Counted from the first letter of the stretch, positions 8,197 to 18,235 are shown. The stretch is DNA of 64,000 bases from Burkholderia sp. WSM2232 (GCF_000472545.1 NZ_AWZV01000009.1:144875-208874), one strand, 5' to 3'. The notes: generated from the letters alone by a model not told the origin. Translations and numbers: made by a program.

Positions 8197-9543
8197 ATGG
8201 CTAACGTTGTTGAAAACCTCGGCAAGCTCGAACGCCGCGTAACGATTTCCCTGCCGAAGGACGCCGTGCAGAAGGAAGTGGATTCGCGTATCCGTCAACT
8301 CGCAAAGAACGTGCGCATGCCGGGTTTCCGCCCGGGCAAGGTGCCGCTCAAGATGGTGACGCAACAGTATTCGGGCCAGGTGGAAGCGGAAGTGCTGAGT
8401 GACAAGGTCGGCAAGGAATTCTTCGACATCAGCCGCGCTGAGAACCTGCGTGTCGCCGGTCAGCCGAGCTTCGCGCCGAAAACGGACGTTGCGGAAGGCG
8501 ACTACGCGTTCGACGCGACCTTCGAGGTCTACCCGGAAGTGAAGCTGGGCGACGTCGCCACGGCTGAAATCGAGCGCACCACGACTACCATCAGCGAAGC
8601 GGAAATCGACCGCACGCTGGAAATCCTGCGCAAGCAGCGCGTGCATTTCCACGCTCGCGGCGAAGCCGGCGAGCACGGCGACGGCGGCGCGGACACGGCA
8701 GCGAAAGAAGGTGATCGCGTTTCGGTCGACTTCGTCGGCAAGATCGACGGCGAAGCGTTCCAGGGCGGCAGCGCCGAAGACTTCGCGTTCGTGCTGGGCG
8801 AAGGCCGCATGCTGCCGGAATTCGAAAAGGCGGCCACGGGCCTGAAGGTAGGCGAGTCGAAGGAATTCGACCTGGCGTTCCCGGCCGACTATCACGGCAA
8901 GGAAGTGGCAGGCAAGACGGCGCAATTCACGATCACGATGAAGAAGATCGAATGGCCGCATCTGCCCGAAATCGACGCTGAATTTGCGAAGTCGCTCGGC
9001 ATTGAAGACGGCGACCTGACCAAGATGCGCGCCGAAATCAAGGACAACCTCGAGCGCGAAGCCAAGCGCCGCACGCAATCCATCGTCAAGAACCAGGTGA
9101 TGGACGCGCTCCTGAAGATCTCGGAGCTGGACGTGCCGAACGCGCTGATCGAACAGGATCAGGAGCGCCTCGTCGCCATGGCTCGTCAGGATCTGGAGCA
9201 GCGCGGCGTGCCCAACGCTAAAGATGCGCCGATTCCTGCCGCTATGTTCAAGGAACAGGCCGAGCGTCGCGTCAAGCTGGGTCTGGTGCTGGCCGAGCTC
9301 GTGAAGGCGAACAATCTGCAGGCGAAGCCCGAACAGATTCGCGCTGAAGTCGACGAATTCGCGAAAAGCTACGAAGACCCGAAGGAAGTCGTCCGCTGGT
9401 ATTATTCGAACCAGCAACGCCTTGCTGAAATGGAAGCGTACGTCGTTGAAGCAAACGTCGTCGAGTTCGTGCTGAGCAAGGCCAAGGTGACGGACAAGGA
9501 AGTGAGCTTCGAAGAGCTGGCAAGCGCAACGGCGCAAGCTTAA
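8197..9543 (+). CDS. tig: trigger factor, ribosome-associated chaperone
   Basis: Trigger factor binds near the ribosome exit tunnel and shields nascent chains; it also has prolyl isomerase activity. The 448-residue length is normal. The N-terminal ribosome-binding domain carries the signature [10 protein letters not shown] (about residues 43-52). A FKBP-type isomerase domain lies at about 160-245 ([20 protein letters not shown]). The C-terminal helical chaperone domain runs from about 260 to 430. The ATG at 8197 gives the standard N terminus [14 protein letters not shown]. It is followed by a strong terminator and then clpP, the usual order in proteobacteria. Confidence 0.98.
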   Translation: MANVVENLGKLERRVTISLPKDAVQKEVDSRIRQLAKNVRMPGFRPGKVPLKMVTQQYSGQVEAEVLSDKVGKEFFDISRAENLRVAGQPSFAPKTDVAEGDYAFDATFEVYPEVKLGDVATAEIERTTTTISEAEIDRTLEILRKQRVHFHARGEAGEHGDGGADTAAKEGDRVSVDFVGKIDGEAFQGGSAEDFAFVLGEGRMLPEFEKAATGLKVGESKEFDLAFPADYHGKEVAGKTAQFTITMKKIEWPHLPEIDAEFAKSLGIEDGDLTKMRAEIKDNLEREAKRRTQSIVKNQVMDALLKISELDVPNALIEQDQERLVAMARQDLEQRGVPNAKDAPIPAAMFKEQAERRVKLGLVLAELVKANNLQAKPEQIRAEVDEFAKSYEDPKEVVRWYYSNQQRLAEMEAYVVEANVVEFVLSKAKVTDKEVSFEELASATAQA

Positions 9544-9554
9544 GCGTCGCTGCA

Positions 9555-9600
9555 ACGGCGTGCCGGCTGTCGGAGCGACGGCCCGCACGCCGTTTTTTTG
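9555..9600 (+). terminator. rho-independent terminator of tig
   Basis: ACGGCGTGC pairs with GCACGCCGT across a 21-base loop that can itself fold further, followed by seven T. It lies 12 bases after the tig stop. Confidence 0.85.
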
Positions 9601-9664
9601 TGCTGCATTTTTGTGCTGCCGTACTGTGCGGTTTTCGGTGCGGTTTTCCGTACAGTTGTGCGCA

Positions 9665-9692
9665 CTTGAATACGGGCTGGTCGACCACACCT
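9665..9692 (+). promoter_or_regulatory. candidate sigma32 (heat-shock) promoter of clpP
   Basis: CTTGAAT at 9665-9671, a 13-base spacer and CCACACCT at 9685-9692. The known sigma32 consensus is CTTGAA with a -10 of CCCCATNT; the match is good at -35 and five of seven positions at -10. The start codon of clpP is 47 bases downstream. This is inference from sequence only. Confidence 0.5.
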
Positions 9693-9738
9693 GTCTTGCA
9701 TCTGATATTTAGAATATTTCCAGACAAGGATCCATTGC

Positions 9739-10392
9739 ATGACCTTTCGCGCCCAAATGCTGGACACGTTGACCTCCCAGTCGTCCCGGGATCTCGAAGC
9801 GCAGGCGCTCGGACTGGTACCGATCGTCGTGGAAACGAGCGGCCGGGGCGAGCGCTCGTATGACATCTACTCGCGCTTGCTGAAGGAACGTATTGTGTTC
9901 CTGGTGGGCGAGGTGAACGATCAGACCGCGAATCTGGTTGTCGCGCAAATGCTGTTTCTAGAGAGCGAGAATCCGGACAAGGACATCTACTTCTATATCA
10001 ACAGCCCGGGTGGTTCGGTGTCGGCCGGTATGGCGATCTACGACACGATGCAGTTCATCAAGCCGGACGTGTCCACGCTGTGCATGGGGCTTGCGGCAAG
10101 CATGGGCGCGTTCCTGCTGGCTGCGGGTGCGAAGGGCAAGCGCTTTGCGCTGCCGAACTCGCGCGTGATGATCCACCAGCCGCTCGGCGGCGCGCGTGGT
10201 CAGGCGTCGGACATCGAAATTCAGGCGCGCGAAATCCTGTATTTGAAGGAAAGGCTGAATCATCTGCTCGCGCACCACACCGGCCAACCGGTCGAGCGGA
10301 TCGCGCGCGACACCGACCGTGACAACTTCATGTCCGGCGACGACGCTCAGGCCTATGGCCTCGTCGATCAGGTCGCGCACAAGCGGCCCTGA
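9739..10392 (+). CDS. clpP: ATP-dependent Clp protease proteolytic subunit
   Basis: ClpP forms the two-ring serine peptidase chamber fed by ClpX or ClpA. The 217-residue protein has the catalytic triad Ser121 (in GLAASMGAF), His146 (in MIHQP) and Asp195 (in TDRDNF), with the spacing found in Escherichia coli ClpP. The [18 protein letters not shown] substrate-cradle motif is at 88-105. The start at 9739 has ACAAGGA upstream; the first dozen or so residues are probably a cleaved propeptide. It has its own putative promoter after the tig terminator and lies 180 bases before clpX. Confidence 0.98.
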   Translation: MTFRAQMLDTLTSQSSRDLEAQALGLVPIVVETSGRGERSYDIYSRLLKERIVFLVGEVNDQTANLVVAQMLFLESENPDKDIYFYINSPGGSVSAGMAIYDTMQFIKPDVSTLCMGLAASMGAFLLAAGAKGKRFALPNSRVMIHQPLGGARGQASDIEIQAREILYLKERLNHLLAHHTGQPVERIARDTDRDNFMSGDDAQAYGLVDQVAHKRP

Positions 10393-10572
10393 CCGGGTAC
10401 GGGTTTGCGCTAAATCGGGGCAAATCCGTCGGCTGATCGGTTGTGAAATAATCAGGAGTCGTCCGAGCGCCTGCGGCAAACGCCGTCATCTTGCTCAGCC
10501 CGGCCGCGCCTAACTGCGTGGCTGGGGCAAACGGCGTATCATGTAATCGAGTGTCCGGAGGCTCACACATCT

Positions 10573-11844
10573 ATGGCGGACAAAAAAGGTTCTAACAGCG
10601 AAAAGCTGTTGTATTGCTCGTTTTGCGGCAAGAGCCAGCATGAAGTCAAAAAACTGATTGCCGGCCCGTCGGTGTTCATCTGTGATGAATGTATCGACCT
10701 GTGCAACGAAATCATTCGCGACGAAGCAGCAGGTGCGGGCATCGAGGCAGGCTTGTCCAAGTCCGATCTGCCGGGGCCGCAAGAGATCCGTGAAATCCTC
10801 GACCAGTATGTGATCGGTCAGGAACGCGCGAAGAAAATTCTCGCCGTCGCGGTGTACAACCACTACAAGCGCCTGAAGCATCTCGACAAGAAAGACGAGA
10901 TCGAGCTGTCCAAGAGCAACATCCTGCTGATCGGCCCGACCGGTTCCGGCAAGACCCTGCTTGCGCAAACGCTCGCCCGTCTTCTGAACGTTCCGTTTGT
11001 CATTGCAGACGCAACCACGCTGACGGAAGCGGGTTACGTGGGCGAAGATGTTGAGAACATCATCCAGAAGCTGCTGCAGAATTGCAATTACGAAGTGGAC
11101 AAGGCCCAACGCGGCATTGTCTATATCGACGAAATCGACAAGATCAGCCGCAAGTCGGACAACCCGTCCATTACTCGCGACGTGTCGGGCGAGGGCGTGC
11201 AGCAGGCGCTGCTGAAGCTGGTTGAAGGCACGATGGCGTCGGTGCCGCCCCAAGGCGGTCGCAAGCACCCTAACCAGGACTTCATCCAGGTCGACACCAC
11301 CAACATTCTGTTCATTTGCGGTGGCGCGTTTGACGGGCTGGAGAAGGTGATCGTCGATCGTACGGAAAAGACCGGCATTGGCTTTGGCGCGAGCGTGAAG
11401 AGCAAGCAGGACCGTGACGCCGGCGAGGTGCTGCGCGAAGTGGAGCCGGAAGACCTGATCAAGTTCGGCCTGATTCCTGAACTGATCGGTCGGCTGCCGG
11501 TGGTGGCCACGCTCGGCAAGCTCGACGAAGCGGCTTTGATGAAAATTCTCGTCGAACCGAAGAATGCGCTCGTGAAGCAATACCATAAGCTCTTCAACAT
11601 GGAACGCGTCGAGCTCGAAATTCGCCCGGCTGCGCTCCAGGCCGTGGCGCGCAAGGCGATCCGTCGCAAGACGGGCGCACGCGGACTGCGCTCCATCCTG
11701 GAACAGGCATTGCTTGACGTGATGTACGATCTGCCGCAAATGAAAGGTGTCAGCAAGGTCATCATTGACGATAATGTGATCGACGGCGACGGCAAACCCT
11801 TGTTGATCTATGAAGACGCGCCCAAAGTCGCGGGTTCTAACTGA
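10573..11844 (+). CDS. clpX: ATP-dependent Clp protease ATP-binding subunit
   Basis: ClpX is the AAA+ unfoldase that selects substrates and threads them into ClpP. Visible features are the N-terminal zinc-binding C4 module (Cys15, Cys18, Cys37, Cys40), Walker A GPTGSGKT (121-128), the GYVG pore loop (154-157), Walker B with IDEID (185-189), the RKH loop (GGRKHPN) and the ClpP-docking IGF loop (TGIGFGA). The 423-residue length is standard. The ATG at 10573 follows a GGAGG site. It is followed by a strong hairpin terminator. Confidence 0.98.
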   Translation: MADKKGSNSEKLLYCSFCGKSQHEVKKLIAGPSVFICDECIDLCNEIIRDEAAGAGIEAGLSKSDLPGPQEIREILDQYVIGQERAKKILAVAVYNHYKRLKHLDKKDEIELSKSNILLIGPTGSGKTLLAQTLARLLNVPFVIADATTLTEAGYVGEDVENIIQKLLQNCNYEVDKAQRGIVYIDEIDKISRKSDNPSITRDVSGEGVQQALLKLVEGTMASVPPQGGRKHPNQDFIQVDTTNILFICGGAFDGLEKVIVDRTEKTGIGFGASVKSKQDRDAGEVLREVEPEDLIKFGLIPELIGRLPVVATLGKLDEAALMKILVEPKNALVKQYHKLFNMERVELEIRPAALQAVARKAIRRKTGARGLRSILEQALLDVMYDLPQMKGVSKVIIDDNVIDGDGKPLLIYEDAPKVAGSN

Positions 11845-11862
11845 TCGGCTTGTGGATACTGC

Positions 11863-11899
11863 AAAAAGCCGTTCATGGCGACGTGAACGGCTTTTTCGT
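11863..11899 (+). terminator. rho-independent terminator of clpX
   Basis: AAAAAGCCGTTCA and TGAACGGCTTTTT form a perfect stem around an eight-base loop, ending in a T run. It lies 19 bases after the clpX stop. Confidence 0.92.
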
Positions 11900-11932
11900 T
11901 TATCGTGTGGTCAGAACGGTTGTTTTCACAAT

Positions 11933-11962
11933 GGAGTCACTGAACCTTCGGAGTCACTGAAC
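11933..11962. repeat. 13-bp direct repeat upstream of lon
   Basis: GGAGTCACTGAAC occurs at 11933-11945 and again at 11950-11962, so the period is 17 bases. It lies just before the candidate heat-shock promoter of lon and could be a regulator site or simply a local duplication. Confidence 0.7.
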
Positions 11963-11980
11963 TTTTCCCACACGCGGAGG

Positions 11981-12008
11981 CTTGCAATATTTTCTGCTGG
12001 CCTCACCT
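11981..12008 (+). promoter_or_regulatory. candidate sigma32 (heat-shock) promoter of lon
   Basis: CTTGCAA at 11981-11987, a 13-base spacer and CCTCACCT at 12001-12008. It matches the sigma32 consensus at six of seven -35 and five of seven -10 positions. The arrangement is almost the same as the clpP candidate. Lon is a classic heat-shock gene in related bacteria. Confidence 0.55.
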
Positions 12009-12043
12009 ATCGAACGAACTGATTCCACTCATGGGGAAATGAA

Positions 12044-14467
12044 ATGTCAGGAACCCAACTCCTCCCGCAGGAACGTATTACGCTGCCGCTGCTCCCGCTG
12101 CGCGACGTAGTCGTTTTCCCGCACATGGTGATTCCGCTCTTCGTAGGCCGCCCGAAGTCGATCAAGGCTCTCGAAGCAGCGATGGAAGGCGGCAAGCACA
12201 TCATGCTCGTCGCCCAGAAAACGGCTGCGAAAGATGAGCCGACCGAAAAGGACATGTACGAAGTAGGGTGTGTTGCCAACATCCTGCAAATGCTGAAGCT
12301 GCCCGACGGCACGGTGAAGGTGCTCGTCGAGGGTCTGCAGCGCGCAAAGACGCTTTCCATCGAAGAACAGGAAACGCAGTTTTCGTGCGAAGTCATGCCG
12401 CTCGAACCCGACCACGCCGACAGCGCTGAAACCGAAGCGCTGCGCCGCGCGATCGTGTCGCAGTTCGACCAGTATGTGAAGCTGAACAAGAAGATCCCGC
12501 CGGAGATCCTGACCTCGCTGTCGGGTATCGACGAAGCCGGGCGTCTGGCCGACACGATCGCGGCACATCTGCCGCTCAAGCTCGACCAGAAGCAGCACAT
12601 CCTGGAAATGTTCCCGGTCATCGAGCGTCTCGAGCATCTGCTCGCGCAGCTCGAAGCCGAGATCGACATCCTGCAGGTCGAAAAGCGCATCCGTGGGCGT
12701 GTGAAGCGCCAGATGGAGAAGAGCCAGCGCGAGTACTACCTGAACGAACAGGTCAAGGCGATCCAGAAGGAACTGGGCGAGGGCGAAGAAGGTGCGGATC
12801 TCGAAGAACTCGAGAAGCGCATCACGGCCGCGCGCATGCCGAAGGAAGCCAGGAAGAAGGCCGACGCCGAGCTGAAAAAGCTCAAGCTGATGTCGCCGAT
12901 GTCGGCTGAAGCGACGGTTGTGCGCAACTACATCGACACTCTGATCGGCCTGCCGTGGCGCAAGAAGAGCAAGGTCAACAACGACCTCTCGAATGCCGAG
13001 CGCGTGCTGGACGAAGACCACTTCGGTCTCGAAAAGGTGAAGGAACGCATTCTCGAGTATCTCGCGGTCCAGCAGCGTGTCGACAAGGTCAAGGCGCCGA
13101 TCCTGTGCCTCGTCGGGCCTCCGGGCGTTGGTAAGACGTCGCTGGGTCAGTCGATTGCTCGCGCAACGAACCGCAAGTTCGTGCGTATGGCGCTCGGCGG
13201 CGTGCGTGACGAGGCCGAGATCCGCGGTCACCGTCGTACGTACATCGGTTCGATGCCCGGCAAGATTCTGCAGAGCCTGACCAAGGTCGGCGTGCGCAAT
13301 CCGCTCTTCCTGCTCGACGAAGTCGACAAGATGGGCCAGGATTTCCGCGGCGATCCGTCGTCGGCATTGCTGGAAGTGCTCGATCCGGAACAGAACCATA
13401 CGTTCGCCGATCACTATGTCGAAGTGGACTTCGATCTGTCGGACGTGATGTTCGTGGCGACGTCGAACTCGCTGAATATTCCGCCGCCGCTGCTCGACCG
13501 GATGGAAGTGATCCGTCTTTCGGGTTACACGGAAGACGAAAAGGTCAGCATCGCGCAACGTTACCTGCTGCCGAAGCAGAAGAAGAACAACGGCCTCAAG
13601 GATGGCGAGGTCGATGTGACGGAAACGGCGATCCGCGACATCATTCGCTACTACACGCGTGAAGCCGGCGTGCGTTCGCTCGAGCGTGAAGTGTCGAAGA
13701 TCTGCCGCAAGGTCGTGAAGATGCTTCTGCTGAAGAAGGCCGAAGGCGCGGTGAAGGTGGACGGCAGCAATCTCGATACGTTCCTCGGCGTGCGCAAGTA
13801 CGACTTCGGTCTCGCTGCGAAGGAGAATCAGGTTGGCCAGGTGACGGGTCTCGCGTGGACGGAAGTGGGCGGCGATCTGCTGACCATCGAAGCCGCCGTG
13901 ATGCCGGGCAAGGGCAACGTGATCCGTACGGGTTCGCTCGGCGACGTGATGAAGGAATCGGTCGAGGCAGCACGCTCGGTGGTCCGCTCGCGTTCGCGTC
14001 GTCTGGGCGTCAAGGACGAAGCGTTCGAGAAGCAGGACATTCACATTCACGTGCCGGAAGGCGCCACGCCGAAGGACGGTCCTTCGGCCGGTATCGCGAT
14101 GACCACGGCGCTGGTGTCGGTGCTCACCGGTATTCCGGTACGTGCCGACGTTGCGATGACGGGCGAAATCACGTTGCGCGGCGAAGTGCTGCCGATCGGC
14201 GGTCTGAAGGAGAAGCTGCTGGCAGCGCACCGCGGCGGCATCAAGCTCGTGCTGATCCCGGAAGAAAACGTCAAGGACTTGACGGAGATTCCGGACAACG
14301 TGAAGAACGCGATCGAAATCGTGCCGGTCCGCTGGATCGACAAGGTGCTCGAACTCGCACTCGAACGTGTGCCCGAGGCGTTGCCGGAAGAAGAAGCCAA
14401 GCCTGCGTCGCCGGTGGCTGGCGAGGCCGGCAAAGACTCTGGTGCAACGGATGTCGTGAAGCACTGA
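12044..14467 (+). CDS. lon: ATP-dependent endopeptidase La
   Basis: Lon is the hexameric AAA+ serine protease that degrades misfolded and regulatory proteins in the cytosol. The 807-residue protein has the N-terminal substrate-binding LON domain (about 10-205), a coiled-coil stretch rich in Glu and Lys (about 205-300), Walker A GPPGVGKT (358-365) and Walker B FLLDEVDK. The protease domain has the Ser681-Lys724 dyad (in KDGPSAG and GGLKEK), spaced as in Escherichia coli. GGGGAAATGAA precedes the ATG at 12044. A terminator follows the gene, and hupB comes next. Confidence 0.98.
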   Translation: MSGTQLLPQERITLPLLPLRDVVVFPHMVIPLFVGRPKSIKALEAAMEGGKHIMLVAQKTAAKDEPTEKDMYEVGCVANILQMLKLPDGTVKVLVEGLQRAKTLSIEEQETQFSCEVMPLEPDHADSAETEALRRAIVSQFDQYVKLNKKIPPEILTSLSGIDEAGRLADTIAAHLPLKLDQKQHILEMFPVIERLEHLLAQLEAEIDILQVEKRIRGRVKRQMEKSQREYYLNEQVKAIQKELGEGEEGADLEELEKRITAARMPKEARKKADAELKKLKLMSPMSAEATVVRNYIDTLIGLPWRKKSKVNNDLSNAERVLDEDHFGLEKVKERILEYLAVQQRVDKVKAPILCLVGPPGVGKTSLGQSIARATNRKFVRMALGGVRDEAEIRGHRRTYIGSMPGKILQSLTKVGVRNPLFLLDEVDKMGQDFRGDPSSALLEVLDPEQNHTFADHYVEVDFDLSDVMFVATSNSLNIPPPLLDRMEVIRLSGYTEDEKVSIAQRYLLPKQKKNNGLKDGEVDVTETAIRDIIRYYTREAGVRSLEREVSKICRKVVKMLLLKKAEGAVKVDGSNLDTFLGVRKYDFGLAAKENQVGQVTGLAWTEVGGDLLTIEAAVMPGKGNVIRTGSLGDVMKESVEAARSVVRSRSRRLGVKDEAFEKQDIHIHVPEGATPKDGPSAGIAMTTALVSVLTGIPVRADVAMTGEITLRGEVLPIGGLKEKLLAAHRGGIKLVLIPEENVKDLTEIPDNVKNAIEIVPVRWIDKVLELALERVPEALPEEEAKPASPVAGEAGKDSGATDVVKH

Positions 14468-14497
14468 GCCTCCGTCCTGACAGTATCCTTGCTGCAC

Positions 14498-14532
14498 AAA
14501 AACCCGCGGTTTAATTACCGCGGGTTTTTTAT
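14498..14532 (+). terminator. rho-independent terminator of lon
   Basis: AAAACCCGCGGT and ACCGCGGGTTTT pair around a short TTAATT loop and run into six T. The hairpin starts about 30 bases after the lon stop. Confidence 0.93.
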
Positions 14533-14680
14533 TGGCCTTTGCGCGCGAAACATTCACACCGAGCGCCTTTAGTCGTGCAACGACATGCCACGGATCAAAT
14601 TTGTTGTGCGCGCATCCAAAGCCGCAGCCGTTCACGATGAATACACCGCGAAAATCCCTTGAAATCAGGCTCAACCCCTG

Positions 14681-14709
14681 TTGACACCGCGCTTTCGGCC
14701 AATTCTAAT
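14681..14709 (+). promoter_or_regulatory. sigma70-type promoter of hupB
   Basis: A perfect TTGACA at 14681-14686, a 17-base spacer and TCTAAT at 14704-14709. It lies 84 bases before the hupB start, in the only sizeable gap between the lon terminator and hupB. Confidence 0.75.
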
Positions 14710-14792
14710 GACTCGGCCCGGCATAGCCGCCGGCCACATGATGTCAGGCGCACACGCGCCATTTCGGTTCTAAAACATTCTCGGGGGTAGGG

Positions 14793-15065
14793 ATGAACAA
14801 GACGGAATTGATCGACCACATCGCGCAGCAGGCGGAAATTTCGAAGGCCGCGGCCGGCCGCGCGCTGGAGGCTGTAATCGGCGGTGTGAAGGGCACCTTG
14901 AAAAAGGGCGGCTCTGTGACGCTGGTGGGCTTCGGCACGTTTGCGGTGGGCAAGCGTACCGCTCGTACCGGACGTAATCCCCGCACGGGCGATGCGATCA
15001 AGATCAAGGCAGCCAAAGTTCCTAAATTTAGGCCTGGCAAAGCGCTGAAGGATGCGTTAAACTAA
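14793..15065 (+). CDS. hupB: DNA-binding protein HU-beta
   Basis: HU is the small histone-like protein that bends and compacts DNA. The 90-residue protein has the family core [12 protein letters not shown] and the GFGTF turn followed by the DNA-contacting beta arm ([19 protein letters not shown]). A GGGGGTAGGG ribosome site precedes the ATG at 14793. It follows lon as in many proteobacteria. No terminator separates it from tRNA-Val 75 bases downstream, so the two may share a transcript ending at 15306. Confidence 0.98.
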   Translation: MNKTELIDHIAQQAEISKAAAGRALEAVIGGVKGTLKKGGSVTLVGFGTFAVGKRTARTGRNPRTGDAIKIKAAKVPKFRPGKALKDALN

Positions 15066-15140
15066 TGGGCTTGCTGCTTCACGAAAGTTGCTTGCTTCGG
15101 CAGGTGGCCAGGCGGAAGCAAAGAGTCCAGTCTGCGGAAC

Positions 15141-15216
15141 GGGTGCTTAGCTCAGTTGGTAGAGCGGCGCCCTTACAAGGCGTAGGTCGGGAGTTCGAGC
15201 CTCTCAGCACCCACCA
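15141..15216 (+). tRNA. tRNA-Val (anticodon TAC)
   Basis: A 76-base cloverleaf: acceptor arm GGGTGCT with AGCACCC, D-loop AGCTCAGTTGGTAGAGC, anticodon loop CTTACAA giving TAC for valine, T-loop GTTCGAGCC, and encoded CCA at 15214-15216. It is 75 bases downstream of hupB without an obvious promoter of its own. Confidence 0.98.
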
Positions 15217-15271
15217 TTCGTTTCGCGATCGACTCGTAAGGCAGCCTCACCCAGGCTGTTGCAGTGAGCAG

Positions 15272-15306
15272 AAACCCGCATAGCTATTTGCTCTGCGGGT
15301 TTTTTG
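15272..15306 (+). terminator. rho-independent terminator after tRNA-Val
   Basis: AACCCGCA pairs with TGCGGGTT across a loop of about 13 bases and ends in a T run. It probably ends the hupB/tRNA-Val transcript. Confidence 0.88.
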
Positions 15307-15554
15307 TTGGCTGCACGCGGGGAGAGGCGCCAGCCGGGCAGGCTCCTGCGTGAACCCTTGCCGTTGGTTTTTGCCAGTCATACGCCGCAATCGCCCATAC
15401 CCGCGCCAACCACAGCGACGCCCGCCCGTTACAACTTTTCCATCGACGGAAAAGACATTCCCTCAGCTCCCGTCGAAGTCTTCGGCAGACCGACAGTCCT
15501 CTTCACGCAATTCGGTTTCGTTCACCACGAACTTCGGAGCAAGGAGCATGAACC

Positions 15555-16005
15555 ATGTCCACGAAGCAACCGTTCAAGCGCGTCTGGTTCATTGCAGGCG
15601 CTTCACGCGGTTTGAGCGCACTGAGCGGGTTCGCCCTGTTGGTGGCCACTCGGCGGCGCAGCGCGCATCAGCCGGTTCTGGTCGTGATCAACCTGTTTGT
15701 GTGCGGCGCGTTCGCCTTCGCCGTGCGTCCCATCATGCAGACGACCGTTGTTCTGGTCTCTCAGCGCGTGGCGGCTGAGGCCGTCGGTACAGCAGCCGGG
15801 CTCATCGTCGCGGCGTTCAATCTAGGGGATCTCGGGCGGCAGCTTCGTCGGCGGACTGGCTGTGGCAGGAGGGAGCGTCGTCACGACCGCCTACGTGGGT
15901 GTGGCTTTGGCGCTCGTGGGGCTGGCCGTTGTCGCGACGTACGCCTCGTCCGGGCGCCGTTCGGCCAGGACTGCACACGGCGCCGTTGCAGAGTGCCGAA
16001 CCTGA
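15555..16005 (+). pseudogene. decayed chimera: SDR start fused to MFS transporter C-terminal end, with frameshift
   Basis: The first 20 or so codons (MSTKQPFKRVWFIAGASRGL) match the start of a short-chain dehydrogenase, including the GASRGL nucleotide-binding motif, with a GGAGCAAGGAG ribosome site upstream. The frame then turns into the C-terminal third of a DHA1-type MFS efflux protein (VINLFVCGAFAFAVRPIMQ, then VAAEAVGTAAGLIVAAFNLG). At the GGGG run 15825-15828 the frame is lost; reading one base over restores the expected continuation GGSFVGGLAVAGGSVVTTAY and a normal stop at 16003-16005. So there is both a deletion fusion and a later one-base frameshift. It lies between two tRNA genes. 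Confidence 0.82.
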
Positions 16006-16045
16006 GCCCCTTTTTACTGCCGAGCCGCAGGCCGGGAGGCAAAAG

Positions 16046-16075
16046 TTGCGGACACGCGCACGCATCAGCTACAAT
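16046..16075 (+). promoter_or_regulatory. promoter of tRNA-Asp
   Basis: TTGCGG at 16046-16051, an 18-base spacer and TACAAT at 16070-16075. The tRNA begins 60 bases further on, leaving a leader for 5' processing. Confidence 0.65.
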
Positions 16076-16134
16076 TGCTGTTCACCGTGTGTTTTATAGC
16101 ACCTGCGGTGTGCAGTACAAGCAAGGCAGCACAA

Positions 16135-16211
16135 GGAGTGGTAGTTCAGTCGGTTAGAATACCGGCCTGTCACGCCGGGGGTCGCGGGTTCGAGTCCCGT
16201 CCACTCCGCCA
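16135..16211 (+). tRNA. tRNA-Asp (anticodon GTC)
   Basis: A 77-base cloverleaf: acceptor GGAGTGG with CCACTCC, D-arm AGTTCAGTCGGTTAGAAT, anticodon loop CTGTCAC giving GTC for aspartate, T-loop GGTTCGAGTCC, and encoded CCA at the end. Confidence 0.98.
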
Positions 16212-16219
16212 GTATCCTC

Positions 16220-16248
16220 GAAAGGCGAACTCCGGTTCGCCTTTTTTA
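16220..16248 (+). terminator. rho-independent terminator of tRNA-Asp
   Basis: AAAGGCGAAC and GTTCGCCTTT form a tight stem with a four-base loop TCCG, followed by TTT. It lies eight bases after the tRNA. Confidence 0.92.
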
Positions 16249-16294
16249 TTGCCCGCTGTTGTAAGATCGGGCGTTCTGTTTTTGGCACTTACGC

Positions 16295-18235
16295 ATGCTC
16301 GATTTTTTCCGCAATCACAAACGCCTGATGATGTTCATGCTCATCCTCGTCATTGTGCCGGGGCTGGGTTTCGTGGGTATTCAGGGCTTTCGCGGCTTCT
16401 TTGACGAAAGCGCAAACGTCGCGAGCGTCAACGGTCACAAGATCACGCGGGTAGAGTACGACAACGCGATGCGTCAGCAGCTCGACCGCGCCCGTCAGAT
16501 GCTCGGCGCACAGTTCGACATCAAGGCGTTCGACACGCCCGAACGCCGCAGCCAGATGCTCGACGGCCTGATCGAACAGCGCATGCTGGCCGATGAAACG
16601 CAGCGCCTTCACCTGAGCGCATCTGACGACGCCGTGCGCCGCGTGCTGCTTAACGATCCGATCATCTCGTCGCTGAAAAAGCCGGACGGCTCGATCGACG
16701 TCGAGCGTTACAAGCAACTCCTCGCCATGCAGGGCATGACGCCCGACCAGTACGACGAGCGCGTGCGTTACGGCATCGCCACTCAGGAATTGCCGGCCAG
16801 CATACAGGGCAGCTCCTTCACGTCGAAAACGCTCGCCCAGCGTCTGACCGACCTTGCCGAGCAGCAGCGTGAAGTGCAAGGCATTGCCTTTCATCCGCGC
16901 GACTATGCCGCGAAAATCCAGCCGACCGACGCGCAGTTGCAGGCGTATTACGACGCGCATCGCAACGACTTCGCGACCCCGGCTACTGCCACGATCCAGT
17001 ATCTGGTGATGTCGCCGGCCACGCTCGCCGCCTCCGTGCAGCCGGGCGAGGCGGACCTGAAAAAATACTACGACGAGAACATCGCCCACTACCGGACCGA
17101 AGGCCAGGTGCGTGCGAGCCACATTCTGATCGCCGCGCCCAAAGACGCGAGCGCAGCCGACAAGGCCAAGGCGAAGCAGAAGGCCGAAGAGTTGCTCGCA
17201 CAGATCAAGGCGCATCCTGATCAGTTTGCTCAGATCGCGCAGGAGAACTCGCAGGATCCCGGCTCGGCATCGAAAGGCGGCGACCTCGGCTACTTTGGGC
17301 GCGGCATGATCGCGGGCGGCCAGGCGTTCGACGACGCTGTGTTCGCGCTCAAGAAAGACGAAGTGAGCGGCATCGTGCAAACGGACTTCGGTTATCACAT
17401 CGTCAAGGCGACTGACGTCAAGCCGGCGGTCACCCGACCGTTTGACGAAGTGAAGGACCAGATTGCCCGCGACCTGAAGACGCAACTGGCAAGCAAGGCA
17501 TTTAGCGACGACTCCGAAGGCTTTACGTCGATCGTCTATGAGAAGGCAAAGAGCCTGCAGCCAGCCGCCGACAAGTACAAGCTGCAGCTGCAGACGGCCA
17601 CAGTCACGCCGCAGCCCGATCCGAAGCTGCCGCCCGACAGCCCGCTGAACAACGCGAAGTTCCTCGCCGCCGTGTTTGCCAACGACTCGGTCAACGCACG
17701 CAACAACACGCAGGCAATCGACGTGGGCAGCAACACGCTGATCGCTGCGCGCGTCACTGATTACAAGGCTGCGGCGGTGCCGGCGCTCGACACTATCAAA
17801 GACGCCGTGCGCGAGAAGGTGATCGCCGCACAGTCGAACGAAGCCGCGCATAAAGACGGCATCGCGAAGCTCGCCGAGTTCGAAAAGTCGAAGGCGACCA
17901 CCGGCTTCTCGTCGCCGCTGAAGGTTTCTCGTAACGACGCGCAGGGCGTGCCGCCCGCCGCGTTGAGCGCGATCTACAAGGCCGATGCGCAGAAGTTGCC
18001 CGCATATGTAGGCGTGGATCTGGGCGACGCCGGCTACGCGATTTACCGCGTCAATGCGGTGGTGGCGGGCGGGCCGGTGGATCCGCAGCGGCTCGCCGCG
18101 GCCCAGCAGCAGATCGCGCAAGTGCAATCGCAGTCGGAAACGCAGGCCTATATCGAGGCGTTGCGCGCCCGTTCGAAGGTCAAGCTGTATGGCTCGCTGG
18201 AGAGCGGCGCGAATGCGCAGGAAGGCAGCGAGTAA
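16295..18235 (+). CDS. ppiD: periplasmic folding factor PpiD, membrane-anchored parvulin-like
   Basis: PpiD is an inner-membrane anchored chaperone at the Sec translocon exit. The 646-residue protein has a short cytoplasmic N terminus, one membrane helix (about residues 12-33, MMFMLILVIVPGLGFVGIQGF), a SurA-like N-terminal chaperone region (about 40-230), and a parvulin domain (about 268-375, VRASHILIA through FGYHIVKA). A further helical region follows. The length is normal for the family. It sits directly after the tRNA-Asp terminator, as in many Burkholderia. Confidence 0.95.
   Translation: MLDFFRNHKRLMMFMLILVIVPGLGFVGIQGFRGFFDESANVASVNGHKITRVEYDNAMRQQLDRARQMLGAQFDIKAFDTPERRSQMLDGLIEQRMLADETQRLHLSASDDAVRRVLLNDPIISSLKKPDGSIDVERYKQLLAMQGMTPDQYDERVRYGIATQELPASIQGSSFTSKTLAQRLTDLAEQQREVQGIAFHPRDYAAKIQPTDAQLQAYYDAHRNDFATPATATIQYLVMSPATLAASVQPGEADLKKYYDENIAHYRTEGQVRASHILIAAPKDASAADKAKAKQKAEELLAQIKAHPDQFAQIAQENSQDPGSASKGGDLGYFGRGMIAGGQAFDDAVFALKKDEVSGIVQTDFGYHIVKATDVKPAVTRPFDEVKDQIARDLKTQLASKAFSDDSEGFTSIVYEKAKSLQPAADKYKLQLQTATVTPQPDPKLPPDSPLNNAKFLAAVFANDSVNARNNTQAIDVGSNTLIAARVTDYKAAAVPALDTIKDAVREKVIAAQSNEAAHKDGIAKLAEFEKSKATTGFSSPLKVSRNDAQGVPPAALSAIYKADAQKLPAYVGVDLGDAGYAIYRVNAVVAGGPVDPQRLAAAQQQIAQVQSQSETQAYIEALRARSKVKLYGSLESGANAQEGSE

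Noticed and set aside
12047..14674. A very long open frame on the minus strand opposite lon
   Set aside because: It is a mirror of the high-G+C codon pattern of lon; its composition is rich in His and Arg, it has no ribosome site or known domain, and lon is certain.
15307..15554. A separate short gene before the SDR/MFS remnant
   Set aside because: The open frame has no ribosome site and no family resemblance; more likely the old upstream region of the SDR gene.
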